A stretch of 25,883 bases of DNA, taken from a virus. The DNA is taken from positions 1 to 25,883 of IMG/VR virus record IMGVR_UViG_3300036766_000293; one strand, 5' to 3'. How positions within the stretch are numbered: position 1 is the stretch's first letter; the number at the start of each line of letters is the position of its first letter. Made by a program: the position numbers and the translations under genes. Shown here piece after piece: positions 12,635 through 20,732 of this stretch. The notes beneath the pieces are model-generated. The model made no database searches, was not told the DNA's origin, and was given only the letters and a program-made list of their open reading frames with translations.

Positions 12635-13624
12635 ATGCTGCAATTTGGTATTGGTGGAATGTACGGCAACCCCACAGGGGGCAACCTGGCAACGCCGAGT
12701 GGTCCGCAGAGATTCGGGACGTTGCAGAACATCGACCTCGAGATCTCGCAGAAGCTCGTCTCCCTCTACGGGCAGAACAAGTTTCCCGATGATGTCGCGC
12801 CTTCGGACATGAAGGTGTCGGGGAAGGGCGGCTTTGCGAACATCGAAATCGACGTGTACAACGCCCTGTTCTATGCCGAGACCATTGCCACGGGCATCAG
12901 TGCCGTGGCTCCGGATGAGCTGCATCCAATCCCGGGAGCCAGCGGCATCGAGGCAGCGGTCATCGGGACGCCTGGCACGCTCTATAGCGTGGGCGACATC
13001 TGCCCGGTGACCAGCGGCGGCGGCACGGGCGGCAGCGTGAAGATTCTGGCTGTCAGTACGGGCGGCATCCCGACCGTCATCCAGATTTACGCTTGCGGCA
13101 CGGGCTACTCGACGACCGCAGGCGCAACCACCAGCGGTGGCACGGGCAGCGGCCTGACCGTGGACATCACAGTTTCCGGCACCTACACCGTCACCGTGGT
13201 TAATGCGGCGACGGGCACAGTGGACTTGGGCGTGCGCTATGCGAGCACTGGCCAGCCCTTCATTAAGGTCACCACGCCCTCAGCGGCAGGCGAGTATGGA
13301 GTCGCTACACCCTATGACGGCATCTACACCTTCGACGTGGCCGATGCTGCGGTGGCGGGTGGCGTACTCATTAGCTACGTCTACACGAACGCTTCCGGGC
13401 GCACACTCACGGTTGCCAACCAACTCCAGGGCTATGGTCCGGTCTTTGAACTCTACTTGCTCGAACCGTACCAGGGCACCAACGGCGTCCATTTGTACGC
13501 AGCACGGGCGTCCAAGATGTCGAACCCCTTGAAGCGCGACAACTACCTGATCTCGGACTTTGAATTCGAGGCATACGCGAACGCCGCGGGGAGCATCCTC
13601 GACTTCTTCCAGATCAGCGCCTAA
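12635..13624 (+). CDS. Tail tube protein, copy 2 with inserted domain
   Basis: A 329-residue paralogue of the preceding tube protein, with ribosome site GGGAGGAA (12624-12631). Residues 23-68 are identical to copy 1. The C-terminal stretches LQGYGPVFELYLLEPYQGTN (running on to GVHLY) and RASKMSNPLKRDNYLISDFE are also identical. Between residues about 102 and 181 (bases 12938-13177) it carries an extra glycine- and threonine-rich beta domain (YSVGDICPVTSGGGTGGSV, then GTGYSTTAGATTSGGTGSG) that copy 1 lacks. The same kind of domain sits in the distal tail protein downstream. It probably projects from the outside of the tube. In SPP1, tube subunits with and without an extra domain are made from one gene by frameshifting; here two genes may serve that purpose. 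Confidence 0.75.
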   Translation: MLQFGIGGMYGNPTGGNLATPSGPQRFGTLQNIDLEISQKLVSLYGQNKFPDDVAPSDMKVSGKGGFANIEIDVYNALFYAETIATGISAVAPDELHPIPGASGIEAAVIGTPGTLYSVGDICPVTSGGGTGGSVKILAVSTGGIPTVIQIYACGTGYSTTAGATTSGGTGSGLTVDITVSGTYTVTVVNAATGTVDLGVRYASTGQPFIKVTTPSAAGEYGVATPYDGIYTFDVADAAVAGGVLISYVYTNASGRTLTVANQLQGYGPVFELYLLEPYQGTNGVHLYAARASKMSNPLKRDNYLISDFEFEAYANAAGSILDFFQISA

Positions 13625-13715
13625 GTTTGGGCCGCAGGGCTCAAAGGTCCCGATGCTCCAGGGCGGTGGGCTGCGACACCGACACGAACGCAGAAACTTC
13701 TTAGGAGCAACGACT

Positions 13716-14084
13716 ATGCAACTGCGGAAAAGGACCGTGGAATTCGATGGGGTGAAATTCGTGATTGCGCCCCTCACGCTGGATCAGGTGGAAAAGTATT
13801 TACAAGGTGAGATCGACCAGGGCAATCGCGGAGAACTCACCATCAAGAACTCCGACCTCATTTGCCTATCGCTGAACAACGCGCTGGGCGAGCAGGCGGA
13901 AGATGGTGAAAAATGGACTCCGGAACGGTGCAAGAAGGAACTGGATCCCAAACTGTTTTGGCATCTGTTGCCGGACGCCATCATGGACTTTACGGGCTTG
14001 GCGCGGGTCAAGCAACGTCTAGCGGCCGGGGAGCCTGTTGTACCAGGCGCACCGGGGGAAGCACCTGCAACCTCGGGGACTTAA
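13716..14084 (+). CDS. Tail assembly chaperone, short form (gpG-like)
   Basis: A 122-residue protein. The ATG at 13716 follows AGGAG (13703-13707). It starts MQLRKRTVEFDGVKFVIAPLTLDQVEKYLQGE, the usual beginning of siphovirus tail assembly chaperones that coat the tape measure before the tube polymerises, and ends in a proline- and glycine-rich tail. Its position between the tube genes and the tape measure, and a second open frame running on in the -1 frame, match the lambda G/GT pair, in which a small share of ribosomes shift to make a longer form. Function is inferred from position, length and the frame arrangement. Confidence 0.75.
   Translation: MQLRKRTVEFDGVKFVIAPLTLDQVEKYLQGEIDQGNRGELTIKNSDLICLSLNNALGEQAEDGEKWTPERCKKELDPKLFWHLLPDAIMDFTGLARVKQRLAAGEPVVPGAPGEAPATSGT
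14054..14060 (+). promoter_or_regulatory. Candidate -1 ribosomal frameshift site
   Basis: In the zero frame the codons are CCG GGG GAA. With the G at 14054, a ribosome slipping back one base keeps perfect pairing in the P site (GGG to GGG) and changes the A-site codon from GAA to GGA. It is not a perfect X-XXY-YYZ heptamer. A second G-GGG at 14075-14078 is an alternative. The site is 24 bases before the zero-frame stop and leads into the gpT-like frame. Confidence 0.4.
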
Positions 14085-14413
14085 TCCGCGACATCCGGGG
14101 TTGCTTTGCGGTCGCATTTCATTGGACGCTAGATGAGATCGGTGGACTCGAATTTCCGAGAGTGTTGGAATTGTGCGACTATTTGCGCCGCTACCCACCT
14201 ACGCACCTGGGCCTGCGTCAATTGACGCAGATGGTGGCTCATTCGCTCGGCTACAAGGCTGACAGCCACGCCCCCTCATCAGGAGCTTCCTCGCTGGAAA
14301 AAACTGTGATGGCCCGCACCGGGTCCTTGCCGTTTAGCACTTTGCCGCCCGATGTTCGCGCCTTAGCGGAACAGGGCCGGGCGCAGAGAGGAGGCACCAA
14401 TGGCCGCGGATGA
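14060..14413 (+). CDS. Tail assembly chaperone extension (gpT-like, by -1 shift)
   Basis: This open frame lies one base back from the chaperone frame and continues for 117 codons to a stop at 14411-14413, 14 bases into the tape measure gene. It reads GDLIRDIRGCFAVAFHWTLD and then EIGGLEFPRVLELCDYLRRY. An F-H-W-x-x-x-E-[IL] stretch is typical of the second chaperone domain in siphophages, which binds the tape measure. No start codon with a ribosome site lies near 14060, so expression as a fusion with the short form by -1 frameshifting is the simplest reading. The exact junction is not certain; 14060 assumes slippage at 14054-14060. Confidence 0.65.
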   Translation, partial: STCNLGDLIRDIRGCFAVAFHWTLDEIGGLEFPRVLELCDYLRRYPPTHLGLRQLTQMVAHSLGYKADSHAPSSGASSLEKTVMARTGSLPFSTLPPDVRALAEQGRAQRGGTNGRG

Positions 14414-17400
14414 GGAACTTAAACTTACTCTGAGCGTCGATGGGGCCGCAGAAACCAAGGAACGCATCGAAGCGGTAACCAAGGCGATTCAGCAGCAGGC
14501 GGAGATCGTCTACGAAAGCCGCGTCACGATTGCTCCCGACACGGCTGAGCAAGCCAAAGAACGGGCAGAATCCGAGGCCGCTGCAACTCGTGCCTTCGTT
14601 GAATCCGAAGCCACCCGCAACAAAGCCAGGCTGGAAACAGCCAGCGGTGAAGAAGAAGCTGGCAGAAAAAAACTAAGCATTGACGCCGAAGTAGAAAGCT
14701 CGGTCCGCCGCGAAGCGAGCGTATCTCATCAGACCATCGCTGAATATCTGCGCGGTCAAGGCCGGTCACTCGAAGATGTCCAGGGAGCGTACAAATCCTT
14801 TGGCATCACGGGCAAGGCAGCCGCCGATGAAATTGCCCGCGCCTTTGGCGCACCCTCCGAACAGGTAAAAGCTTTTCAGAACCTATTGTCCACCGCCGCA
14901 ACCAAGATGGGTGTGCCCGTGGGTGAAGTCTCCACGCGCATTGCCCAACTGGGCACGCTCTTGGGCGGTACCGGCGCGGCCATTCTCGAAATCGGAACTG
15001 TGGCTGGCATCGCGGCTGTGGGCATGTACGAACTGGGCAGCTCGTTTGCTCAGACCTCCGAAAGCATCGTGGTCCAATCGGCAATCCTCGGGCTCTCGAC
15101 CGACATGTACCAGATGGTCGGGCGCGCGGCAGAACACGCTGGCTTATCAGCGGACGGCGCCCGCTACGGGTTCATGATGCTCAGCCGGCAATTGGCGCAG
15201 GCGTCGGATGAGGGCGGAGCCTCGGCCGACAAAATGGAGAAGCTGGGCATTCTTGGTCTGAGCACCAGTGAAGCGGTCGGGAAACTGGTGGAGTCGTTAA
15301 AGAACGAGGCGACTGCGGGAGAGATGACAGCTCGTGTCCGGGAAACCCTTGGAATGCGCGGCATCCGGCTGTTGCCCATCCTCCAGCAGATGGCCGACGA
15401 ATCCAAGCGGACCGGCAAAAGCGTTGCGGAACTAACCGAGGACGAGAAATACGCGGGCATCATTTTCGACGAGGTGAGTCTCGCGGCTGGCAAGCAGGCC
15501 AGGGTGGAGGTGCACGAACTCGAAGATAGGTGGACGGCGCTCTACAACACCATGAAGAAGGGCGCGCTGCCCGTATTCGAGGATATCCATGTCGTGCTGG
15601 TCGGGGTAAGCCAGGTGGTCATTGAGGTGGCTGCCACGGTGCACGCGGCCGGCGAGATCTTTGCTGGATTCATCCAGACCGACATTCTCATGCTGCAAGC
15701 TCTGGTGGATTTGGCTACCTGGGATGGAGACGCGTGGAGCCGGCACTGGCACGAATGGCTCGGGGCCCTCAAACTCGATTGGCAAGACTTGGTGCATTGG
15801 TTCGGCATCGGGCTCAAGCCTCCGGAAGCGCCCACCGCAGCCACGGCAGCGACACTCAATCTGGCCAAAGCTACGAAGGAACTGGCCGCAGCGCAGGCAG
15901 CAGCGGCAACACAGGGCGCGGCCGGCGACGCCAAGATGACCGAGGCGCTGGCGAACTATCGCACAGCCCTCGATGCTGTGGAAGCGGAGAAGAAGAAAGC
16001 GGCTGCCGCGCCCAAGCCCGCAGCCCCAGTCGATTACGACAAGGAACTCAAGCAACTGAAACGCAATTTGGACGACCGCTTGGTCTTGGTCGCTGGGAAC
16101 AAGGCCGCAGAATCGGCGGCCACCGCTGATTTCAATAGCAAACAGTTGGCCCTGGAAAGAGCCCATGCTGAAAGCCTCAAAACGGCTATCACTGCCGCCA
16201 AGCCAGGAGCGGGGCAAGAAGCTCTGCTCAATGAACTCGACAATGTTAACAAGAAAATCATTAAGTCGCAGCACGACCTGACGGCGGCGCAGATCGGCAT
16301 GGCAGCTCCCGGCGAGGCCATGTCCGAAGCCCAACTGGAAGCCCAAAAGAAAACCAATGACGCTCGCTTCGCGGAAGAGGCGGCTGCCATCAAGAACCGC
16401 CGCACTCTCAACCAGACCAACGAACTCGAGGAATTGGCCGAGACGCGGGACCTCAATGCCCGGAAGATCGAAGCCGAAATTGCCTATCTCAAAGCCAAGG
16501 AATATCTGGAAGTCCAGAAGGCGGGAGTTGCCCGCAAGCCCACCGCGCCCATCGTGGAAAAGTATGAGGGCGAGGTCGAAGCCAAAAGGATCGAGGCCGC
16601 CACCGACGCGGCGCGCACGACGGCGACAATTAACGCCAAAGAGGTCGCTCAGGGTGCTGAACTTGCCCGGGTGACCGTGGCAGGCTACAAGAGCAGCTCC
16701 GATCAGGTCATCGCCCTCCAGGAATTCACCGACAAGGAACTGTACGATGACCGCGTTATGAGCGCAGACCAATACGCCAAAATCTTGGAGAATCTCGCTA
16801 CCAAGCGGACGAACATCGAAATTGCGGAAGCCACTACCCTGCGCGATATTGACATTGCCGAAGGGGGAAAGACTGTCGCGCAGTTGCAGGCCGACGAGAA
16901 CAAAATCACGGCGGCCGTGGAGAAAGGCGAAGCGGACAAGGCCAAGGCCAAGGCCGAGGGGCACAAAGCCATCGAAGATGCAGAGAAACGGGGGCTTGAC
17001 CGCCAATTAGCGATTGAGGATGAAGGGCTCAAGCACAGCATCGAGATGACCAAGCTGACCAATGACGAGCAGGTCCGGATTGGTGCTATGTCGCGGGCCC
17101 AGCAGCTCTCAGATGAGAAAGCTGCCCTCAACCGGCAATATGAAGCCGACCGCGCTGCCCTGCAACGCCAATTAGATCTGGAAGCAAGGCAGCACAGCCA
17201 GCAAACCGATAACTATAAGCGGATGCTCGACCAGATGACGGCGCTCGACCATCGGCACGAGTTGGAATCCAAGCGCATCGACAATGCCATCGCGGACGAA
17301 AGCCGCCGCTCTCTGACTCGCATCGGGGAAGCGATTCGTGGCTCCATGACGAGTGTGATCACCGGCCAGACTCGCTTAAAGGATGCCTGGGCCTCCTTGT

Positions 17401-18137
17401 GGAACGCGATGGTCGCCCGTGCCGCACTAGCGATACTCGAAATTGGCGCCAAGTTTCTTCTTTTGGAAGTTCTCCACCGGAGCAGCTTGGCACGCCAGCT
17501 CGGAGCTTGGGTTCTGCATCTTGGAGCCAAAACCACAGCAGAGGGCGCGTCACTGACCCAACAAATCGCCGCGCAACTGGCTGGTGATGCCGCCAAGACC
17601 GCCTCAGTCGCGACAGCGGCAACAACCCAAGCCGCCGCAGAAGCGACAGCCTCTACCGCCAAGGTTGCCCTCAATAAAGCAACAAATATGCTCATCGTGA
17701 CCAGTGAGGCAGGCTTGGCTGGTGCTGCCCAATTTGCTAACGTGATGGTAGCGGTCCCCTTCCCAGCGAACCTCTCGGTTGCGCCGGCCATGGCGCTGGC
17801 CGCTGTTGCGGAAACGATGTCGTTTGGTATTGCCGAACGCGGGGGCTTGCTCAAAGAAGAAATGCTGCTGATCGGGCACCCCAAGGAACTGGTGCTACCG
17901 GAACACATCTCGACGCCGCTGCAAGAGGCGCTGCATCCTCCGGCCTACCGGCCCACGCTGATGCCGCCGGCGAGCGACAGAGGAAGCCGCTCGGGACCGC
18001 CCATGCGCATGACTTACGCGCCGCAGATTCGGGGGAATGCTGATTCCGACACGAAGAAAATGCTGGCGCAACACTCGCGCGACGTGGCGCTGATGGTCCG
18101 CCGCGAAGTGCGGAGAGGGAGTCTGTCCCCACGATGA
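14400..18137 (+). CDS. Tape measure protein
   Basis: A 1245-residue protein with GGAGG at 14390-14394, overlapping the chaperone extension by 14 bases. It is largely helical. Coiled coil spans about residues 7-100 and 540-975, rich in alanine, lysine and glutamate. Hydrophobic segments lie at about 186-217 (GTGAAILEIGTVAGIAAVGM), 390-440, 1001-1040 and 1113-1147. The C-terminal GGLLKEEMLLIGHPKELVLPEH is a usual tape measure ending. Such proteins set tail length, fill the tube and are ejected into the host envelope. At about 0.15 nm per residue the tail would be near 185 nm. No lysozyme or peptidase motif was noticed inside it; a separate NlpC/P60 enzyme is coded downstream. Confidence 0.9.
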   Translation: MAADEELKLTLSVDGAAETKERIEAVTKAIQQQAEIVYESRVTIAPDTAEQAKERAESEAAATRAFVESEATRNKARLETASGEEEAGRKKLSIDAEVESSVRREASVSHQTIAEYLRGQGRSLEDVQGAYKSFGITGKAAADEIARAFGAPSEQVKAFQNLLSTAATKMGVPVGEVSTRIAQLGTLLGGTGAAILEIGTVAGIAAVGMYELGSSFAQTSESIVVQSAILGLSTDMYQMVGRAAEHAGLSADGARYGFMMLSRQLAQASDEGGASADKMEKLGILGLSTSEAVGKLVESLKNEATAGEMTARVRETLGMRGIRLLPILQQMADESKRTGKSVAELTEDEKYAGIIFDEVSLAAGKQARVEVHELEDRWTALYNTMKKGALPVFEDIHVVLVGVSQVVIEVAATVHAAGEIFAGFIQTDILMLQALVDLATWDGDAWSRHWHEWLGALKLDWQDLVHWFGIGLKPPEAPTAATAATLNLAKATKELAAAQAAAATQGAAGDAKMTEALANYRTALDAVEAEKKKAAAAPKPAAPVDYDKELKQLKRNLDDRLVLVAGNKAAESAATADFNSKQLALERAHAESLKTAITAAKPGAGQEALLNELDNVNKKIIKSQHDLTAAQIGMAAPGEAMSEAQLEAQKKTNDARFAEEAAAIKNRRTLNQTNELEELAETRDLNARKIEAEIAYLKAKEYLEVQKAGVARKPTAPIVEKYEGEVEAKRIEAATDAARTTATINAKEVAQGAELARVTVAGYKSSSDQVIALQEFTDKELYDDRVMSADQYAKILENLATKRTNIEIAEATTLRDIDIAEGGKTVAQLQADENKITAAVEKGEADKAKAKAEGHKAIEDAEKRGLDRQLAIEDEGLKHSIEMTKLTNDEQVRIGAMSRAQQLSDEKAALNRQYEADRAALQRQLDLEARQHSQQTDNYKRMLDQMTALDHRHELESKRIDNAIADESRRSLTRIGEAIRGSMTSVITGQTRLKDAWASLWNAMVARAALAILEIGAKFLLLEVLHRSSLARQLGAWVLHLGAKTTAEGASLTQQIAAQLAGDAAKTASVATAATTQAAAEATASTAKVALNKATNMLIVTSEAGLAGAAQFANVMVAVPFPANLSVAPAMALAAVAETMSFGIAERGGLLKEEMLLIGHPKELVLPEHISTPLQEALHPPAYRPTLMPPASDRGSRSGPPMRMTYAPQIRGNADSDTKKMLAQHSRDVALMVRREVRRGSLSPR

Positions 18138-19348
18138 GCAATGCGATCTTTCCCGCGAACGTCCGGGGCCTGACCTACACGGTGCTCAAAGCCGCGGAAT
18201 ACAACACGCTCATTCAGCCGGCACCCAATAAGATGGAGACGCGCATCGCACAGACGCAGAACCCAATCTGGCATTGGGCGTTGATCTACGAGTATCTCTA
18301 CAACGACCCTAACAACGTCATCACGGGAGAAACCTTCACCGACCTCTTGCTAATGATGGGATTCTACAATTTGCGCCAGGGGTCGTTTGACGACTTCCTC
18401 TACCACGATCCCGATGATTACACGGTGGGCCCGGGTGTCCTCACCACGGCTTGGGCCGCGAACACTTATTACCCGCTCAATAGCGGCCTCCTGGTTGCTG
18501 GCCATTATCAGAAGGCAACTGTGGCGGGCCTATCGGGATCGAGCGCGCCGACGTTCAGCACCACGGGGCCGATTAGTTTACTTGACGCAACCCCTACGGC
18601 CGGGGGAATTAACTACGACCAAGCGGACGTCGGGACTTTCCTGACCATTACCACGGGCAGTGGGACGGCCACAGTCGAGATTCTGGAAGTGAACGGCGGG
18701 TCGGGCACCGGCCCCGTCACGGAAATTGCCACAACGCCCACGGTCGCCGGCACGGGCTATGCCATCGGCACCGGAAAGCCTACCACGGGCGGTACCGGGA
18801 CGGGCTGCACGGTCAGCATCACGGGAGAAGCTGGAGGGGGGCATGTCCACGAAGGACCCAGCTCGCCGCAACTGACCTGGACGGACGAGGGCGCGACCTA
18901 CACGCACATTCCCAACGTCTTGGCGGAATTGCCGCTGGTCCAGGACACCGTGACCGGACTCTGGTATTCGCCGTTGCAGCGCAACCTGGGCGGATTTTAT
19001 GAGGACATCACCGACCTCGATCAGACAAGCGTGACGCCCACTTTCTACGCCAATGGTGTGCAGCAGACGGCGGGAACCTCGCCCACCGGCACTTATTCGC
19101 TCTCGACGACACCGGGCTTGGCCATTCCGGGGTACGCTTACATGGGGCAATACGTCGCCTGGAACAGCGGCGTCACACCCGTGGCGCCGATCACGGCTCT
19201 TTTTAACTTTTACTTTCGCGTCCGATTCGAGGAAGATATGCAAGACTTCGAGAAGTTCATGGCTTTGATCTGGACCATCGGAGGCGGGCAAAGCAAGTCC
19301 GGGAGCGGGCAGGTCAAGTTCCGCAGTTCAAGAATTCCGAGGATCTGA
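18134..19348 (+). CDS. Distal tail protein, DUF2460-like, with nested insertions
   Basis: A 404-residue protein beginning within the tape measure stop (ATGA overlap). Residues 1-95 (IFPANVRGLTYTVLKAAEYN, then WALIYEYLYNDPN, then MMGFYNLRQGSFDDFLYHDP) and 260-404 (ending FRVRFEEDMQDFEKFMALIW, then QVKFRSSRIPRI) match the DUF2460 family. That family includes gene-transfer-agent gp12 and forms the ring joining tube to tip. Residues about 103-256 are an insertion resembling a small carbohydrate-binding type domain (WAANTYYPLNSGLLVAGHYQ, then GLSGSSAPTFSTTG, closing with LTWTDEGATY). Within it lies a second glycine-rich domain (about 153-231) like that in tube copy 2. DUF2460 proteins are usually shorter. 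The stop overlaps the next start. Confidence 0.8.
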   Translation: MSNAIFPANVRGLTYTVLKAAEYNTLIQPAPNKMETRIAQTQNPIWHWALIYEYLYNDPNNVITGETFTDLLLMMGFYNLRQGSFDDFLYHDPDDYTVGPGVLTTAWAANTYYPLNSGLLVAGHYQKATVAGLSGSSAPTFSTTGPISLLDATPTAGGINYDQADVGTFLTITTGSGTATVEILEVNGGSGTGPVTEIATTPTVAGTGYAIGTGKPTTGGTGTGCTVSITGEAGGGHVHEGPSSPQLTWTDEGATYTHIPNVLAELPLVQDTVTGLWYSPLQRNLGGFYEDITDLDQTSVTPTFYANGVQQTAGTSPTGTYSLSTTPGLAIPGYAYMGQYVAWNSGVTPVAPITALFNFYFRVRFEEDMQDFEKFMALIWTIGGGQSKSGSGQVKFRSSRIPRI

Positions 19349-20268
19349 TGCGACAGGTTATCAGCGGCACGGGCGCGGACACCACGGCAACCGTTAAAGC
19401 TTACCTGGCAGCCGGGAATGAACTGCGCCTCGCTGACCTTTATCTCATAGGGGAGGCGGATGACCCGCTGGCTCTCTGGCTGACGAATTGGGAATCGCCG
19501 CTTCTTTGGTCTGCTTGGGGAACCTTTCAGCCGGCCGTCATTACGCGCGGCTCGATCATCAGCGAAATTGGCCTGGACAGCAAGACGCTGGATGTCAACT
19601 GGTCGCCCAAAATCCCCACGTTCACTTCCTCGATTCTCACCACAAGCCCTTATGCGCTGGCGCGCCTAGGAACCTACGACAATCGGCGCTTCCGGCTCTG
19701 GCGCTGCTTCATGCCGACACCGGGGGACGCCAACACTTACGGGGCAATGGAATTATTCGGGGGTGTCATCGGCAACTGCGAAGTCACGCGCGGCAGTATC
19801 AAATTCACGGTGCAGGATTATCTCTACGTCCTTGACCAAAAGGTGCCGACCGGCGTGATCGAATGCACGAATCCCCTGGCGAGCTACATAGGCGGGACGC
19901 CGCCCGCAGGCATGTCAGTGATTCCAGTGTTCGAGGTGGTCACCGGCAGCGTCGAGAACATCATCTATGGCGACTGCATCACGTCTGGATTCACCGGGCA
20001 CATCTTCACGACCGACTCGCTGAATAACGGCTACCTGGTCTTTGCCCAGGACAGCACGCTCGCGGGATTGTACAGTGTTGTAGCACGCAACTCTGAATTC
20101 ATCGACGGTGGCAGCGTCCATCACAACCAATTTCAAATCTATTCCCCGATGCCCTGGGTGCCGACGCCTGGCGACAAGTTTTACGTGAGTGCGCAAAGCC
20201 CGATTGATTCGGCAGATCCCGGGTCTTATCCGTTCCCCTACGTTCCGAGCCCGGAGACCGCGATATGA
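19348..20268 (+). CDS. Tail-tip hub protein, DUF2163-like
   Basis: A 306-residue protein starting within the previous stop (TGATG). The central part reads SIISEIGLDSKTLDVNWSP, then YALARLGTYDNRRFRLWRCF, then GAMELFGGVIGNCEVTRGSI and FTVQDYLYVLDQKVP. This is the pattern of DUF2163 proteins (gene-transfer-agent gp13), which form an inner hub ring of the tail tip. In some relatives a C-terminal cysteine cluster is present; here only ECTNP at about residue 172 is seen, so an iron-sulphur site is not supported. It lies in the fixed order DUF2460, DUF2163, NlpC/P60, hub. It ends with a four-base ATGA overlap with the peptidase gene. Confidence 0.7.
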   Translation: MRQVISGTGADTTATVKAYLAAGNELRLADLYLIGEADDPLALWLTNWESPLLWSAWGTFQPAVITRGSIISEIGLDSKTLDVNWSPKIPTFTSSILTTSPYALARLGTYDNRRFRLWRCFMPTPGDANTYGAMELFGGVIGNCEVTRGSIKFTVQDYLYVLDQKVPTGVIECTNPLASYIGGTPPAGMSVIPVFEVVTGSVENIIYGDCITSGFTGHIFTTDSLNNGYLVFAQDSTLAGLYSVVARNSEFIDGGSVHHNQFQIYSPMPWVPTPGDKFYVSAQSPIDSADPGSYPFPYVPSPETAI

Positions 20269-20732
20269 AAACGCGAGCTGAGGCTGTGGTTATCGCGCGG
20301 AGTTGGGTTGGCACTCCTTATGTCCTGGGAGGACGAATCAAAGGTGCCGGCGCGGACTGTGCATCGTTGCTCGCGGAGTATCTCATTGAAATTGGCGCGG
20401 CCGAGCGGCAAGCCTTGGGCCTTTACTCACATGATTGGTTCCACCACACAACGGAGGAGCGATACAAGTTCGCGCTTTTGAAACACGCAAAGCAATTGGC
20501 CGAGACCGTCGCTTTTGGCAGGCCGGATGCACAGCCGGGGGACCTGGTGCTGTTCAAAGTGTGCAAGAGCCGCGTCTACAATCACGGCGCGATCGTAACG
20601 AAGTGGCCGATGGGAGTCCATGCCTTCGATGTCCGGGTGCTGGAGGTTAACCTGGTAACTCATGCCGTAACCGGAAACAGTCAGATGGCTATTTTCACGC
20701 CTTGGAGTGACGCCGATGATGGGAAAAGGTAA
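20265..20732 (+). CDS. NlpC/P60 tail peptidase
   Basis: A 155-residue cysteine peptidase. The N-terminus ARSWVGTPYVLGGRIKGAGADCASL carries the nucleophile C32. H107 (YNHGAIV) is the expected base and H119 (VHAFD) the third polar residue, the full NlpC/P60 set. PGDLVLF (91-97) is a further family mark. Phage members of this family, such as gene-transfer-agent gp14 and the C-terminal part of lambda gpK, cut peptide bonds in peptidoglycan during DNA entry and belong to the tail tip. There is no signal peptide, in keeping with a virion enzyme. It overlaps the genes on both sides, so expression is coupled with the hub proteins. Confidence 0.9.
   Translation: MKTRAEAVVIARSWVGTPYVLGGRIKGAGADCASLLAEYLIEIGAAERQALGLYSHDWFHHTTEERYKFALLKHAKQLAETVAFGRPDAQPGDLVLFKVCKSRVYNHGAIVTKWPMGVHAFDVRVLEVNLVTHAVTGNSQMAIFTPWSDADDGKR

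Noticed and set aside
15432-17006. Long minus-strand open frame (524 codons) inside the tape measure gene
   Set aside because: It is antisense to a clear tape measure protein. High GC and biased codons leave long stop-free antisense frames, and no ribosome site or known motif was seen.
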